DNA from: Pseudosporangium ferrugineum
Lineage (GTDB): Bacteria > Actinomycetota > Actinomycetes > Mycobacteriales > Micromonosporaceae
Assembly (NCBI RefSeq): GCF_003002065.1
Contig: NZ_PVZG01000006.1
Span: 1 to 64,000 of the forward strand
Direction: 5' to 3'
DNA: 64,000 nt
In this document: one piece after another, positions 25,810-35,307 of the stretch
How the letters are laid out: every line of letters starts with the position of its first letter
Position numbering within the stretch: the stretch's first letter is position 1
Notes under the pieces: generated by a model
Databases searched by the model: none
Seen by the model: only the letters and a program-made list of their open reading frames with translations
What the model was told of the DNA's origin: nothing
Position numbers and translations under genes: made by a program

Positions 25810-27425
25810 CAGTTCCGCATCACGCCCTGACCGCGGCCCAGTTCGACGGCCTCGCCGCGGGATACGGCTCGCCGGACGCCGTCCGGGTGCTGCGGGAGGG
25901 GCAGCTGACCAAGCGGAAACTGCTGCTCCAGGCGCTGATGGAGGCGACCGGTCCGGCCAGCCCGGCGATGGACCTGCTGATCCGCGCCGACGAGGCCGAC
26001 CGGGACGCCACCGCCGAGCTCCTCTGGCACCCGCACCTCGACGTCTGGGCGGGCCAGGCGCTGCGTACGGGCGAGGGCACGGGGTATCTGGCGCAGGTGG
26101 CGGCGGCCGCGGGGGTCCGGGCCGGGCTGCCGTTCCGGCTGGAGGTGCCGGTCACCCACGGCGAGGTCTACCTGCCGGGGCTGGGCGCCCTCGCGCACGA
26201 GGGCGCCACGGCGGTGGTCACCCCGGACACGGTCGGCGCGGAAGGCTGGGAACCGCTGCGTACGGCGGAGCTGGAGCCCGGGTACGCCGTGGCCATCGAG
26301 GACCTCGAGCCCTACCGCGACTGCTACCACTGGCGTCCGGCCCCCCGCCTGGACGAGGCGGCGGCGGACCGTTTCGCCGGCCTGCTCCGGGAGGCGTGGC
26401 AGATCACCACGCGGCGCCACCCCGGGCACGCCGACGCCATGCGCATCCTGCTCCGCTCGATCGTGCCCCTGGCCACCCCGAGCACGGGCGGAAACGTCAG
26501 CGCGGCCTCCCGCCAGGCGTCCGGCTCGGTGGCGGTGGTGATCCCGGCGACCGCCGAGGAGCTGTGCCTCCTGCTCATCCACGAGTTCATGCACATGAAA
26601 CTCGACGCGCTCCGCGACCTGGTCGACCTGCACCACCCGGGCGGCGAGCCCCGCTTCCTCGCCCCCTGGCGGATGGACCCGCGCCCGGTCGGCCCGCTCT
26701 TCCAGGGCGTGTACGCCCACACCGGCGTCACCGACTACTGGCGCCTCCGCCGCGCCGAACCGGACGCCCCGCCGGCCGCCGTGGTCGAGTTCGGATATTG
26801 GCGCCACCAGAACTGGCTGGCCGTCGGCGCCCTGAGCGACTCCGGCGAACTGACCCCCGAGGGCGAACGCTTCGTCCACGGACTCCACGACACGCTGGCC
26901 ACCTGGCAGGACGAGGAGATCCCCGCCGGCACCTCCCGCTGGGTCGAGGCGATGGTCCTCGCCCAGACCATCCGCTGGCGCCTGCGCAACTGGCGCCCGG
27001 AAGACGCCGAACTGGCCGCCCTCCTGACCGCCTGGCGAGCCGGCCGCGACCCGGGCCCCCTGAACCCGGCGGGCGTCCTCCGCACCAACGCGGAGGGCGA
27101 ACCGTCGGCTCTCCCGGGCATCGTGGGCGCGATCCGCACGGCCCTGGTCGGCGGCCCACCGGGGGAGGAGGCGGAGCAGGCCTACCTGCACGGCGACGAG
27201 ACGAGGGCGGCCCAGCTGTACGCCGCCCGCCTACCCTCGGGCGACGACGACGCCTGGGTGGGCTTCGCCCTCGCGGTCGCCGACGACGACATCAGGGGTA
27301 CGGTATGCCGCCGCCGCCCGGATCTGGTCCGCGCCCTGACCCTCGCCCTGACCGCCGAGGGTCACCCTGTCGATGTGGTCGCCGTCTCTTTGTGGCTGGG
27401 CGCCGGTAGCTCGTTCGGGTCCTGA
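25806..27425 (+). CDS. HExxH-motif putative peptide beta-hydroxylase (set 1)
   Basis: A 539-residue protein with HEFMH at residues 259-263 inside a hydrophobic helix (LLIHEFMHMKLDALRDLVDL), followed by a conserved region LFQGVYAHTGVTDYWR. Proteins of this architecture beside FxsB-type maturases are known as aKG-HExxH-type peptide beta-hydroxylases: the His/Glu/His set binds iron rather than zinc, and the enzyme is thought to hydroxylate the modified peptide. The name reflects family resemblance and context; proteolysis is the main alternative. It is translationally coupled to FxsB (ATGA overlap). A second member of the family is at 43753-45324. Confidence 0.85.
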   Translation: MTVPHHALTAAQFDGLAAGYGSPDAVRVLREGQLTKRKLLLQALMEATGPASPAMDLLIRADEADRDATAELLWHPHLDVWAGQALRTGEGTGYLAQVAAAAGVRAGLPFRLEVPVTHGEVYLPGLGALAHEGATAVVTPDTVGAEGWEPLRTAELEPGYAVAIEDLEPYRDCYHWRPAPRLDEAAADRFAGLLREAWQITTRRHPGHADAMRILLRSIVPLATPSTGGNVSAASRQASGSVAVVIPATAEELCLLLIHEFMHMKLDALRDLVDLHHPGGEPRFLAPWRMDPRPVGPLFQGVYAHTGVTDYWRLRRAEPDAPPAAVVEFGYWRHQNWLAVGALSDSGELTPEGERFVHGLHDTLATWQDEEIPAGTSRWVEAMVLAQTIRWRLRNWRPEDAELAALLTAWRAGRDPGPLNPAGVLRTNAEGEPSALPGIVGAIRTALVGGPPGEEAEQAYLHGDETRAAQLYAARLPSGDDDAWVGFALAVADDDIRGTVCRRRPDLVRALTLALTAEGHPVDVVAVSLWLGAGSSFGS

Positions 27426-27791
27426 TCGCCGATCGGGTTGAGGCAAGTCTGCGGTCGCGGTATGACTAGATGCTCGTGTGCCTGCCGGGACAGGACTTGC
27501 TCCTTGTACACCCTAAGGAGTGACATCGCGCGTCGTGAAAAACGGCTCGCGCCTTTCGAATCATGCACTCGTTCCGGGTCTGCGCCGACGGATGCATCGT
27601 GCTCCCGGGGTTATTGACCTGGGAAAGAAGGTCGACCGCCGCAATTCGGTATCAATGCCATCAGGTTAGGGCGAATGCCCAACACGGCGGTTGATCACGT
27701 GATTTGCTGGGGGGGTGCCAAACTCCCGTCAATGGCGGGTTGGCAGAATGCGCCATGCCATTACACCCCTAGGCACAAGAGGGAACTCAGC
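27426..27791 (+). promoter_or_regulatory. leader/promoter region of the first fxsA-like gene
   Basis: 366 bases without a gene, more AT-rich than its surroundings. A 10-bp palindrome ATCACGTGAT lies at 27694-27703. An imperfect inverted repeat spans 27716-27745 (TGCCAA...TTGGCA arms, inner CCCG/CGGG, loop of about 7 bases). The right arm TTGGCA could serve as a -35 box with TACACC about 16 bases later. The ribosome site GAGGGAA is about nine bases before the ATG at 27792. Transcription control of the precursor separately from the maturase genes is inference. Confidence 0.4.
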
Positions 27792-27983
27792 ATGCGCCAC
27801 GCGAGCGATGTCGGCGTGGCCGACGGCATCGAGACCGAGGTCCCGAACGTTGTCGGCGTATCGCTGCGTGAGCTGCATAAGTTGCGTCACGGGGTGACCA
27901 AGCCGGTGCTCGCGTCCGTGCTCGATCGCATGGTGTCGTCGAAGGGCGAAGCGATCTCGCCTTTTGGCTCCTACGTCTCCTGA
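27792..27983 (+). CDS. fxsA: FxsA-like RiPP precursor peptide (set 1), C-terminus FGSYVS
   Basis: A 63-residue peptide. A leader rich in Val, Leu and acidic residues contains VVGVSLRELHKLRHG, the pattern of FxsA leaders, then a helix VLASVLDRMVSSKGEA and the C-terminal core ISPFGSYVS. In FxSxx peptides the F-x-S triplet is cross-linked by FxsB into a cyclophane. Here the end is one residue longer than FxSxx-COOH and contains a second aromatic-x-Ser triplet, YVS. The ATG at 27792 has a good ribosome site GAGGGAA; the frame continues upstream but without a start matching the leader. Its likely enzyme is FxsB (24706-25809) on the same strand. Confidence 0.8.
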   Translation: MRHASDVGVADGIETEVPNVVGVSLRELHKLRHGVTKPVLASVLDRMVSSKGEAISPFGSYVS

Positions 27984-28103
27984 CGGTTCCGGGCGGCCTC
28001 CTGCCGTGTCATGGTATCGCCTGCGCTGTCGGCGTGCCTGGCATTCGTCCGAGAAGTCCCGGTCGGCGGCGGCGTCCGTCCACTCCCGAGCGGTCCGGGT
28101 CGG

Positions 28104-31100
28104 TCAGATGGGCGGCGGGGAGATGTCGCAGTTGAGCCGGCGCCCCTGGGACATGGCGATGACGTTGGGATGCTTGTCGCCCAGCACGATACGGGCCCGT
28201 CTGACGGTGTCACCCTTCAGTTCCTCGAAGCCGGTGGTGGCACCCGTCGTCCGGCGGCTGATCGCGAGGTTCGCCGCGGCCGCGAGGGTGTCGGGATTGT
28301 CGTTGCCCAGGACGCGTACCAGCGCCGCCCACGTCTCCTCGTCCTGACGGAGCGCGGCCTCGTACTCGCCGGCCTCGTACATGTCGTTGGCGAGATTGAC
28401 CTCGCTGGACAACGTGTACGGGTGGTGATCGCCGAGCGTCGACCGGAATCCCGATCGCACCTCCTCGGTGAGCGCACGGGCCTCGGCCACGGCACCGGCG
28501 AGCCGGGTGAATACGGCGAGGTTGTTGATGCCGGCGAGGACGAACGGATGGTTGGGCGCGTAGACCCGCTGGAACCCGCTGACGGCCTGCTGGGCGGTGG
28601 CCCGCGCGCCGGCGTGATCACCGAGCGCCGACTCCTCGCAGGCCCGGTTCATCAGGCAGGACAGGGCTTCCGGATGCTCGATGCCCACCGTCTCGCGGTA
28701 CCGGCGCAGGGTGTCGTTCGTCAGCGCGTGCGCGGCCGCGAATTCGCCGGTCTTGCGCAAGGTGGCGGCGAGACTCTTGGCCGTTCGCAACGTCAGTGAC
28801 GCACTGCTGCCGAGCACTTCGCGGTATCGCGCCACCGTGCTTTCGAGCAGCTCGCGGGAGCGAGCGAACTGGCCCTGCGCCCGCAGGTCGTGTGCCAGGT
28901 TGTCGGTCGCCTGAAGGGTTCGCGGGTAGTCCGCACCGAAGTAGCGCTGCCGTGCGGTGACCACCTGTTCGTCGAGGTCGGTTGCGGCCGCGAAGTTGCC
29001 CACCAGGCGGAGTGACACGGCCAGGTTCATGGCGGCGTTGAGGGTGCGGTCGTCGGATTCGCCGAAGACCTCGCGGGCTCGGTCCAGGGCGTCGGTGGAG
29101 ATGTCCAGGGCTTCCCGGTAGCGGCCGAGGGCTCGCAGGTCGGCGCCGACGCTGCCGGCGACCATGACCGTGTACGGGTGCATCGGGCCGACCGAGTCGG
29201 TCAGGCTCTGCAGGGCGTGGCGGTTCAGCCGGTACGACTCCTCGTACTGGGCCTGCCAGCGGAGGGCGTTGCCGAGGTAGAAGCTGAGCAGGTGGGTGGC
29301 GGTGTCCTCGCCGAAGCGGGCGCGCCACAGTTCGAGGGTGCTCTGGGCGAGTTCGCGGCTGCTCGAGTAGTCGCCGCGTTGTTCGAGGTAGCGGGCGACG
29401 TCCGTGACCAGTTGGCGGACCGCGGGGTCGCCGGACTCGAGGGCGCCCGAGGCGCGCAGGTGGGGCCAGAGCAGCGCGTACGTCGGCCAGTTCTCGGGGT
29501 TGTCCGGGCTGCCGCGCTCGTACGACGCCAGGATCAGCTGGACGTCCTCGCGGTTGGTGCGCTGCTCCTCCTCGCTCAGGCTGTTGCGGATGACGGCCTG
29601 GACGAGGCGGTGGATCTGGATGCCGCGTTGAGCGTTGTCGACGGTCGCGAGGGCGTACCGGCCGATCTCGCGGAGCAGCTGGCCCTGGAGGATCGGGTCG
29701 CGCAGGGCCGCGTCGTACGGCAGCAGCACCTGGGTGAACCGGCTGCTGTAGACGATCTTGGTGGAGATCGGTTCGGGTGCGAAGAACGCGCAGACCTCGA
29801 GCAGCTTGGCCGCGGCGGGCCGGGTGTGCCGGAGCCGGTCGAGGGACAGCAGCCAGGTGGCGGCGGTGGTCTTCTCGTAGCCGAGCGGCGGGTTCTCGTC
29901 CAGCATGCGCATGAGCTGGGTGTCGAGGAGCTCGAGGTACTGCGACACCGGCATCAGCGTGGTGGTCAGCCAGGCGCCGGCCTGCTCGATGGCGAGCGGC
30001 AGGTCGCCGAGCTTGTCGGCGACCTGTTCCGCGTCGGCCAGCTCCAGCTGGGCCACCCGGCGGACGAGCAGCGCCACCGACTCCGAGCGGGTGAAGACGC
30101 CGAGCTGGACCGCCTGGGCCTCCTGGTTCCAGGCCTGGTTGCGCGAGGTCAGCAGGACGTGGCCGGCGCCCTGCGGGATGAAGTCGCGGACGTCCTCGGG
30201 GCGGTCGACGTTGTCGAAGACGATGAGCCACCGCTGGTACGGCCGGCCCTGCCGGAGCGCGTCGAGCACGATGCGGACGGCCTCGTCGAGGTTGTCGCCG
30301 CCCTCGAGGTGCAGCGCCCGGCCGAGCTCGGCGAGCGAGGAGCGGATCATGTGCGGCTGCTCCGCGGAGATCCACCAGACGCAGTCGTAGTTCGCGGCGA
30401 AGCGGTGGGCGTACTCGAGGGCCAGCTGGGTCTTGCCGACGCCGCCGAGGCCGAACAGGGCCTGCGGCACCACCGCGGTGATGCTGGCCGACAGCCGGTC
30501 GCGCAGCTGCTCGAGCATGATCCCGCGGCCGGTGAAGTCGGCGTTGCGCTGCTGCACGTTCCACACCGGCGGCAGGGAGCCCGGGAAACGCGGGCCGATG
30601 CGCCGGGACTGCCCGCCGCCGGGCTCCGCCCCCACCGCGGCCAGCAGCAGCTCGCGGGCGCGTTCCGGGGCCGCGCTGGTCAGGTCGACCGGCGGCCGGT
30701 CCAGGTAGGGGGCGTCGAGCCGGGTGCCGTCTATGCGTACGGGGACCAGCGGCGCCCGGTTCCCGCTGCCCGCCCGGGCGATCTGCCGCCAGGTCGGCAG
30801 GGCGTTGCGGGACGCGACGTAGTCCTTGGAGAGCAGCACCAGGGCGAAGCGCGTCCCGGTGGTACCCCGGTCGCCGAGCCCGTCGGTGCCGTCCGGGAGC
30901 ACGAAGTCCACATCGGACAGCGTGGAGCGCAGGCCGGCCGAGGCCAGCTCCGCCGCCATCCACTCGGCCCACATCCGGTCCACCGGCGCGTAGCTGATCA
31001 GCACGTCGGACACGGAGATCGGCCGCCGGCGCTCGAACTCGACCAGCCAGTCGCGGCGGATGCCGTCGTCCATCGGCGGCAGCTCGTGCACCGCGCCGTC

Positions 31101-31997
31101 GGTGATCCAGCTCGCCAGCCGCTCGTACGCGGCCAGCAGCGAGCTCTCCACCATCGGCCGCTCCGCGAACGGGGCGAGGATCTCCTCGTACGCGAAGAAG
31201 GGTTTGTAGGGAATCTCGACCTCGCCCCAGTAGCGGTCGACGGACTCGCCGATCGAGGCCAGGAAGGGCTGGAATTCCTGGCGCGCGTAGTCGCGGCCCG
31301 CTTCCAGCTTGAGCGCCTCCGCGTTCTCCACCCGCATCGGTACGGGCAGCACCCGCACCGGCCGCCGGTCGCGCTGGGCACTGACCGAACGCGCGACCGA
31401 GACCGCACCGTCGATGCTCTGCGTGCTGAGGGTGAAGCAGTTGACGATGGTGTCCGGCAGCTGGACCGTGCAGATCCCGGCGCTGTCGCTGAGGCCGGTG
31501 CGGCTGTCGATCAGGATGTAGTCGTAGTGCGCCCGCATGTTCTCCGCGAGCGCGTCGATGAACAGGCCGCCGCCGAGGCGGTCCCAGAAGCTGGACCAGT
31601 CGAACGTGCTGACCTTGCGGGCGTACGAGCGGTCCTGCTGGCCGGCCGGGAGCAGGTCGATGCCGGCGCCCTCGGGGAACTGCCACTCCAGGGAGACGGC
31701 GTAGTCCAGGACGGCGGCGTGCTCGTCGATCCAGCCCACCGTGTCGGCGTGCCCGGGCTCCATCGCCGCCGACGCGTAGTCCCGGATCATGTCGATGATC
31801 CCGGGCGAGGACGTCAGCTGCTTGTCGAGCAGGAACGGGTGGAAGTAGCGGTGCAGGCCGGGCGACTCCAGGTCCCAGTCGACGACCAGCACCCGGAAGC
31901 CGTTCGCGGCCAGCAGCCACGCCGTGTTCGCCACGCCCATCGTGCGGCCGGTGCCGCCCTTGTACGAGTAGAACGTCACGATGCGACCGTTGCTCAT
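28104..31997 (-). CDS. fxsT: FxsT: MinD-like, TIR-like, NB-ARC, TPR protein (set 1)
   Basis: A protein of 1297 residues. The N-terminus is a MinD/ParA-type ATPase with the deviant loop YKGGTGRT (signature Lys13, and Arg18 where Lys is usual) and DWDLESPG, DSRTGLSD motifs. Residues about 330-450 are TIR-like (VLISYAPVDRMWAEWMAAEL ... ALVLLSKDY). An NB-ARC/STAND ATPase follows (GLGGVGKTQLA with Lys522, WLIVFDNVDRPEDV, GHVLLTSRN, LGDLPLAIEQAGAWL). Residues from about 870 to the end are tandem TPRs with the NLA/LG pattern of the Kinesin-light-chain type. ATG 31997 is preferred because AGGTGA precedes it by five bases; GTG 32006 is possible. It starts just after the FxsC stop, so the two are coupled. 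Confidence 0.9.
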   Translation of the reverse strand: MSNGRIVTFYSYKGGTGRTMGVANTAWLLAANGFRVLVVDWDLESPGLHRYFHPFLLDKQLTSSPGIIDMIRDYASAAMEPGHADTVGWIDEHAAVLDYAVSLEWQFPEGAGIDLLPAGQQDRSYARKVSTFDWSSFWDRLGGGLFIDALAENMRAHYDYILIDSRTGLSDSAGICTVQLPDTIVNCFTLSTQSIDGAVSVARSVSAQRDRRPVRVLPVPMRVENAEALKLEAGRDYARQEFQPFLASIGESVDRYWGEVEIPYKPFFAYEEILAPFAERPMVESSLLAAYERLASWITDGAVHELPPMDDGIRRDWLVEFERRRPISVSDVLISYAPVDRMWAEWMAAELASAGLRSTLSDVDFVLPDGTDGLGDRGTTGTRFALVLLSKDYVASRNALPTWRQIARAGSGNRAPLVPVRIDGTRLDAPYLDRPPVDLTSAAPERARELLLAAVGAEPGGGQSRRIGPRFPGSLPPVWNVQQRNADFTGRGIMLEQLRDRLSASITAVVPQALFGLGGVGKTQLALEYAHRFAANYDCVWWISAEQPHMIRSSLAELGRALHLEGGDNLDEAVRIVLDALRQGRPYQRWLIVFDNVDRPEDVRDFIPQGAGHVLLTSRNQAWNQEAQAVQLGVFTRSESVALLVRRVAQLELADAEQVADKLGDLPLAIEQAGAWLTTTLMPVSQYLELLDTQLMRMLDENPPLGYEKTTAATWLLSLDRLRHTRPAAAKLLEVCAFFAPEPISTKIVYSSRFTQVLLPYDAALRDPILQGQLLREIGRYALATVDNAQRGIQIHRLVQAVIRNSLSEEEQRTNREDVQLILASYERGSPDNPENWPTYALLWPHLRASGALESGDPAVRQLVTDVARYLEQRGDYSSSRELAQSTLELWRARFGEDTATHLLSFYLGNALRWQAQYEESYRLNRHALQSLTDSVGPMHPYTVMVAGSVGADLRALGRYREALDISTDALDRAREVFGESDDRTLNAAMNLAVSLRLVGNFAAATDLDEQVVTARQRYFGADYPRTLQATDNLAHDLRAQGQFARSRELLESTVARYREVLGSSASLTLRTAKSLAATLRKTGEFAAAHALTNDTLRRYRETVGIEHPEALSCLMNRACEESALGDHAGARATAQQAVSGFQRVYAPNHPFVLAGINNLAVFTRLAGAVAEARALTEEVRSGFRSTLGDHHPYTLSSEVNLANDMYEAGEYEAALRQDEETWAALVRVLGNDNPDTLAAAANLAISRRTTGATTGFEELKGDTVRRARIVLGDKHPNVIAMSQGRRLNCDISPPPI

Positions 31998-32006
31998 CGT
32001 CGTCAC

Positions 32007-33320
32007 CTAGGGCCCTTCGAGGATGGGACGGCTACCGCGTGGTCCGGGCAACGGGCGCTGGAGGGTGCCGTTCGCGATCACCCGGTTGCGGGATTCCTCG
32101 AGAACGGCCTGCAGGTCGGAGCGGAAGCTCTCGGTGGTGAGCACGCTCTGCCGGAACGTGGTGGTGTGCGGCCGGCGCATGTTGCGCGGGAACGTCTGGC
32201 GTACGGCGGCGTTCAGCTCGGGCGTCTTCTGCGAGGTCTCCAGGTCGTCGGTGCTCCAGGGGAGCATCACCGCGGCGGGGTGGTCCTCGCGCCGGTCGTA
32301 GCGCACCAGGATCTCGTGGTTGGCGTCCATCTTGGTGCTCCAGGGATCGACGAGCAGCACCACGATCTGGTTGTCGCGCCGGGCCTGGTCGATGCACGCC
32401 TCCAGCTCGCCCACCTCGGTGATCTGGGCGCGCAGGCTGCGCCCGGCGGCTATCCGGGCGGCGTAGTCGGCGAGCGGCTCGTGCGTGCCCGGCTTGTACG
32501 GCGACCAGCTGCGCGCGGTCGGCCCGTAATACTGCCGGTCCTCGCGCCCGACCCGCTCGTCGGCGGCTTCCTCGGCGGTCGGCGCGGACACGACGAAGTA
32601 GACCTTGTCGGAGGAGGGCAGCAGGCTCGTCGGCTCGATGACCGGGGGCGGGCCGCCGTTGACCGCCGGCGGGACGGCGTCGACGTGCATCGCGGTGTGG
32701 AAGGCGCTCGGCACCCCGTCGAACGGCAGGCGCTCGGCCGCGGTGGGCATCGGGTCTCGCCAGGTGGCCTCGACGACGAGCTCCGCGACCGTGGTCACGA
32801 ACTCCAGGTAGTCGTCGCGGTTGCGCCGGATCCGCAACAGCTGGCGGATGCCGCGTTCGCGGTGCGGTTCCTGGTGGCGGTTGTCGATCTCGTGACGCGG
32901 CTCCGGCACGTACTGGATGATCTGAGCGGCCGGCGGCATCGTCCGCGACGGCAGCCATCGCAGCGGGATCAGGGTGGATCCGGTGTTGCCGGTGCGCAGC
33001 TGGTGCTGCCGGATGCGCTCCTGGAAGATCGCCCATTCCCGGCCGCACGGCTCGCTGAGGAAGTACGCCGGTGAGCACAGCGCGAGGAAGGCCTGGCACC
33101 GCGACAACGCGTCGACCAGGGTGTCCGGCCAGGTGTCGCCCGGCTGGATGTTGCGGTTGTCGAGGAAACCGACCTCGGTGGCGGGGTCGAGTCCCTCCAA
33201 TGCGCGCACTTCGTCGCAGAGGTCGTTGAAGAATTCCTGCACGTACACGTCGTCGCCGCCGCGGGCGTAACTGAGGAAGAAATACAGCACGCAGTCTCCG
33301 ACAAAGGATCGAGGCCCCAT
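32007..33320 (-). CDS. fxsC: FxsC TIR-like protein with intact putative catalytic Glu (set 1)
   Basis: A 437-residue protein with an N-terminal TIR-like domain: LYFFLSYARGGDD, VGFLDNRNIQPGDTW, CQAFLALCSPAYFLSEPCGREW. Glu95 in CGREW stands where NAD-cleaving TIR enzymes carry their catalytic Glu. The C-terminal half (VYFVVSAPTAEEAADERV ... IVVLLVDPWSTKMD) is a domain found in FxsC proteins, and the last residues are RPILEGP, matching RPILRGP in the second FxsC. FxsC acts with FxsT in this system; its output is unknown. Start ATG 33320 or GTG 33290. It is followed by fxsT at once and preceded by the RyR gene. Confidence 0.85.
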   Translation of the reverse strand: MGPRSFVGDCVLYFFLSYARGGDDVYVQEFFNDLCDEVRALEGLDPATEVGFLDNRNIQPGDTWPDTLVDALSRCQAFLALCSPAYFLSEPCGREWAIFQERIRQHQLRTGNTGSTLIPLRWLPSRTMPPAAQIIQYVPEPRHEIDNRHQEPHRERGIRQLLRIRRNRDDYLEFVTTVAELVVEATWRDPMPTAAERLPFDGVPSAFHTAMHVDAVPPAVNGGPPPVIEPTSLLPSSDKVYFVVSAPTAEEAADERVGREDRQYYGPTARSWSPYKPGTHEPLADYAARIAAGRSLRAQITEVGELEACIDQARRDNQIVVLLVDPWSTKMDANHEILVRYDRREDHPAAVMLPWSTDDLETSQKTPELNAAVRQTFPRNMRRPHTTTFRQSVLTTESFRSDLQAVLEESRNRVIANGTLQRPLPGPRGSRPILEGP

Positions 33321-33429
33321 GCGGCGGACGGTGCCGCGTGACGGACAGTATATTGATCGGGACGTTTAGTGAACAGCTACGCAAGTGCGAATGACTTCAG
33401 GATGCGGTCCGCCGGCAAGGCCGCCGCGA

Positions 33430-35220
33430 TCATCCCGGCAACGTGGTCAGGTCCTGGTTGTCGCCTGCCACGCGGGGTGCGGGGATGGCCGGTGGGTCCG
33501 GCCGGACGCGCACTATCCGAAATCCCGCGTCTGCCAGCAATTCCGGCAATTGCTTGACGGCGTCGAAGTCCTTGGCACGCGCGGTCTCCGAGAGCCGGTT
33601 CCAGTCCACGAGGTCCGGATGCCGGCGGTTGAGCTCGTCGCGCTCGGGGCCGTACCGCCAGCCGGTGGATTCCTTGAAGGCGCACCACCGCTCGTGTTCG
33701 TGCCTCGCGAGCTGCTCCAGCATCTCTCCGGTGAGGACGTCCGGGTCGCCCCAGACCGGATTCGGGGCCAGGGCGCAGCCCACCTCGTTGAGCTTCGCGC
33801 CGATGTCCGCCGCCTGGGCGCGGTTGGCGGCCCGCAGATCCGCGGCCAGCCGATCCCACGGGCGCAACGCCGGGGTGGCGCCCAGCGAGGCGCCGGCGGC
33901 CAGCTGCTGACGCAGGTAGCGCTCGTGGATCGTCCGGGCCAGCCGCTCGGTGAGGCTGTCCTCGGTGAGGGTCAGGTCGGTGCCGGCGCGCAGCGCGTCG
34001 AACATGTCCAGCGTGCCCGAGACCGGGTCCAGCAGGCGTTCACCCGGCCCGTGGAAGGCCTGTGCCAGGCCGCCGAGCTGGCCCAGCCGTACGATCACCG
34101 AGCGCGGGCCGCCGCGCCAGAAGTGGTCCATGGTCAGCGCGATCTTGAGCCCGACCTCCTCGTTGTCGCAGCAGATGTAGACCCGGTCGGAGGGCGCGTC
34201 GGGCAGGTCGCCGTCGAGCAGCGAGGCGACGTCGCGGTTGCGGGTGACGAGCCGGCAGACCTCGCCCACGAACGGGTAGAGCCGCTGCAGGCGGTGCACG
34301 GCCTCCCAGGCGTGCGCGTCCACCACGATCACCTCGAGCGGGTGCCCGGCGGCCCGGATCCGCCAGGTGCGCGCCAGCTCCACGATCAGCGTGCGGGCGA
34401 ACCAGGAGGCGCCGATCACCATCACCCGGGTGGGGCGGTCCGGGTGCATCGGCGGGAGCCGGTCGCTGAGCAGGGCGTGGGCCGCCCGCTCGTGCCAGTT
34501 GAAGAAGTTGACGGCGAGCCGGTCCTCCTCGCGCCGCCCCAGCCGGCGCGCCTGCAACGCCAGGCACAGCTCCGGATCGTCGACCTGCACGTGGACGCGC
34601 AGCGGACCCTTGCGCTCCACGCCGGCCACCGCCAGGACCACGGAGAGATTCCGCGCGGTGTCGCCGGAGCAGACGTAGAGCGACTCCGCGCGGTGGATGC
34701 CGGCGCCCCGCAGCAGGCCCGTACGGGTCGAGTCGCCGGGCACGACCAGCATGCCCCGCCGGCCGCCGGCGCGTTCCTCCGGCCGCACCACCCGGACCAC
34801 CCGCCGCCCGCCCTCGGCCAGCCGCGCGGTGAGGGCATCGGCCACCATGCTGTCGCCGCAGACGATGGCGTGCCCGCGCGACCGTCGCGCGCGCAGCCGG
34901 GTCAGCTCGGTGGCGAACAACAGCCGGACGGTCTCCACGACGGCGTAGATGGTCACCGCCGGGGCGAGGAACCGGGCTGCCTGCAACGAGGCCGGCAGCG
35001 TGCCGCCCTCGTCGAGCGGCGGTGCACCGAGCACGAACAGCTGCAACGTGTAGTAGAGGCGGTCCCAGAGGTTGTTCGCGAACTCGTCCTGGCCCGCGAG
35101 CAGCGTGCCCATTCCGCGATAGCCGAGGACCACGGCGGCGATCGCGATCGCCGGGAACAGGAGCCGCCACGAAACGGCTGCCGCGCGGGACCAGCCGCGG
35201 CGCTCGTCGGGTGCCGTCAC
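33430..35220 (-). CDS. two-TM TrkA-N (RCK-like) protein with C-terminal RyR domain
   Basis: A 596-residue protein. Two membrane helices near residues 15-38 (LLFPAIAIAAVVLGYRGM) and 83-105 (FLAPAVTIYAVVETVRLLF) flank a pore-like loop (RLYYTLQLFVLGAPPLDEGG), as in two-TM ion channels, but without a clear potassium filter. Two TrkA-N/RCK nucleotide-binding repeats follow (HAIVCGDSMVADALTARLAE; RVMVIGASWFARTLIVELAR). Residues about 460-580 match the RyR domain (EQLARHEHERWCAFKESTGWRYG ... NRRHPDLVDWNRL). It precedes fxsC and fxsT on the minus strand with a gap of 109 bases, and fills the place that a SLOG gene has in the second set. It may sense NAD-type ligands; this is inference. Confidence 0.8.
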   Translation of the reverse strand: MTAPDERRGWSRAAAVSWRLLFPAIAIAAVVLGYRGMGTLLAGQDEFANNLWDRLYYTLQLFVLGAPPLDEGGTLPASLQAARFLAPAVTIYAVVETVRLLFATELTRLRARRSRGHAIVCGDSMVADALTARLAEGGRRVVRVVRPEERAGGRRGMLVVPGDSTRTGLLRGAGIHRAESLYVCSGDTARNLSVVLAVAGVERKGPLRVHVQVDDPELCLALQARRLGRREEDRLAVNFFNWHERAAHALLSDRLPPMHPDRPTRVMVIGASWFARTLIVELARTWRIRAAGHPLEVIVVDAHAWEAVHRLQRLYPFVGEVCRLVTRNRDVASLLDGDLPDAPSDRVYICCDNEEVGLKIALTMDHFWRGGPRSVIVRLGQLGGLAQAFHGPGERLLDPVSGTLDMFDALRAGTDLTLTEDSLTERLARTIHERYLRQQLAAGASLGATPALRPWDRLAADLRAANRAQAADIGAKLNEVGCALAPNPVWGDPDVLTGEMLEQLARHEHERWCAFKESTGWRYGPERDELNRRHPDLVDWNRLSETARAKDFDAVKQLPELLADAGFRIVRVRPDPPAIPAPRVAGDNQDLTTLPG

Positions 35221-35307
35221 CAGCCTTTCACCCCCCGAAGGATCGGCCGTGCAACGTAAAGCGACGGAAGGATTACTTTAGGCCAGGAGCGGTGGCACAA
35301 TCCACGG

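Noticed and set aside
29178..33074. 1298-residue plus-strand open frame opposite FxsT and FxsC
   Set aside because: Antisense shadow; the minus-strand genes have full domain motifs, this frame has none.
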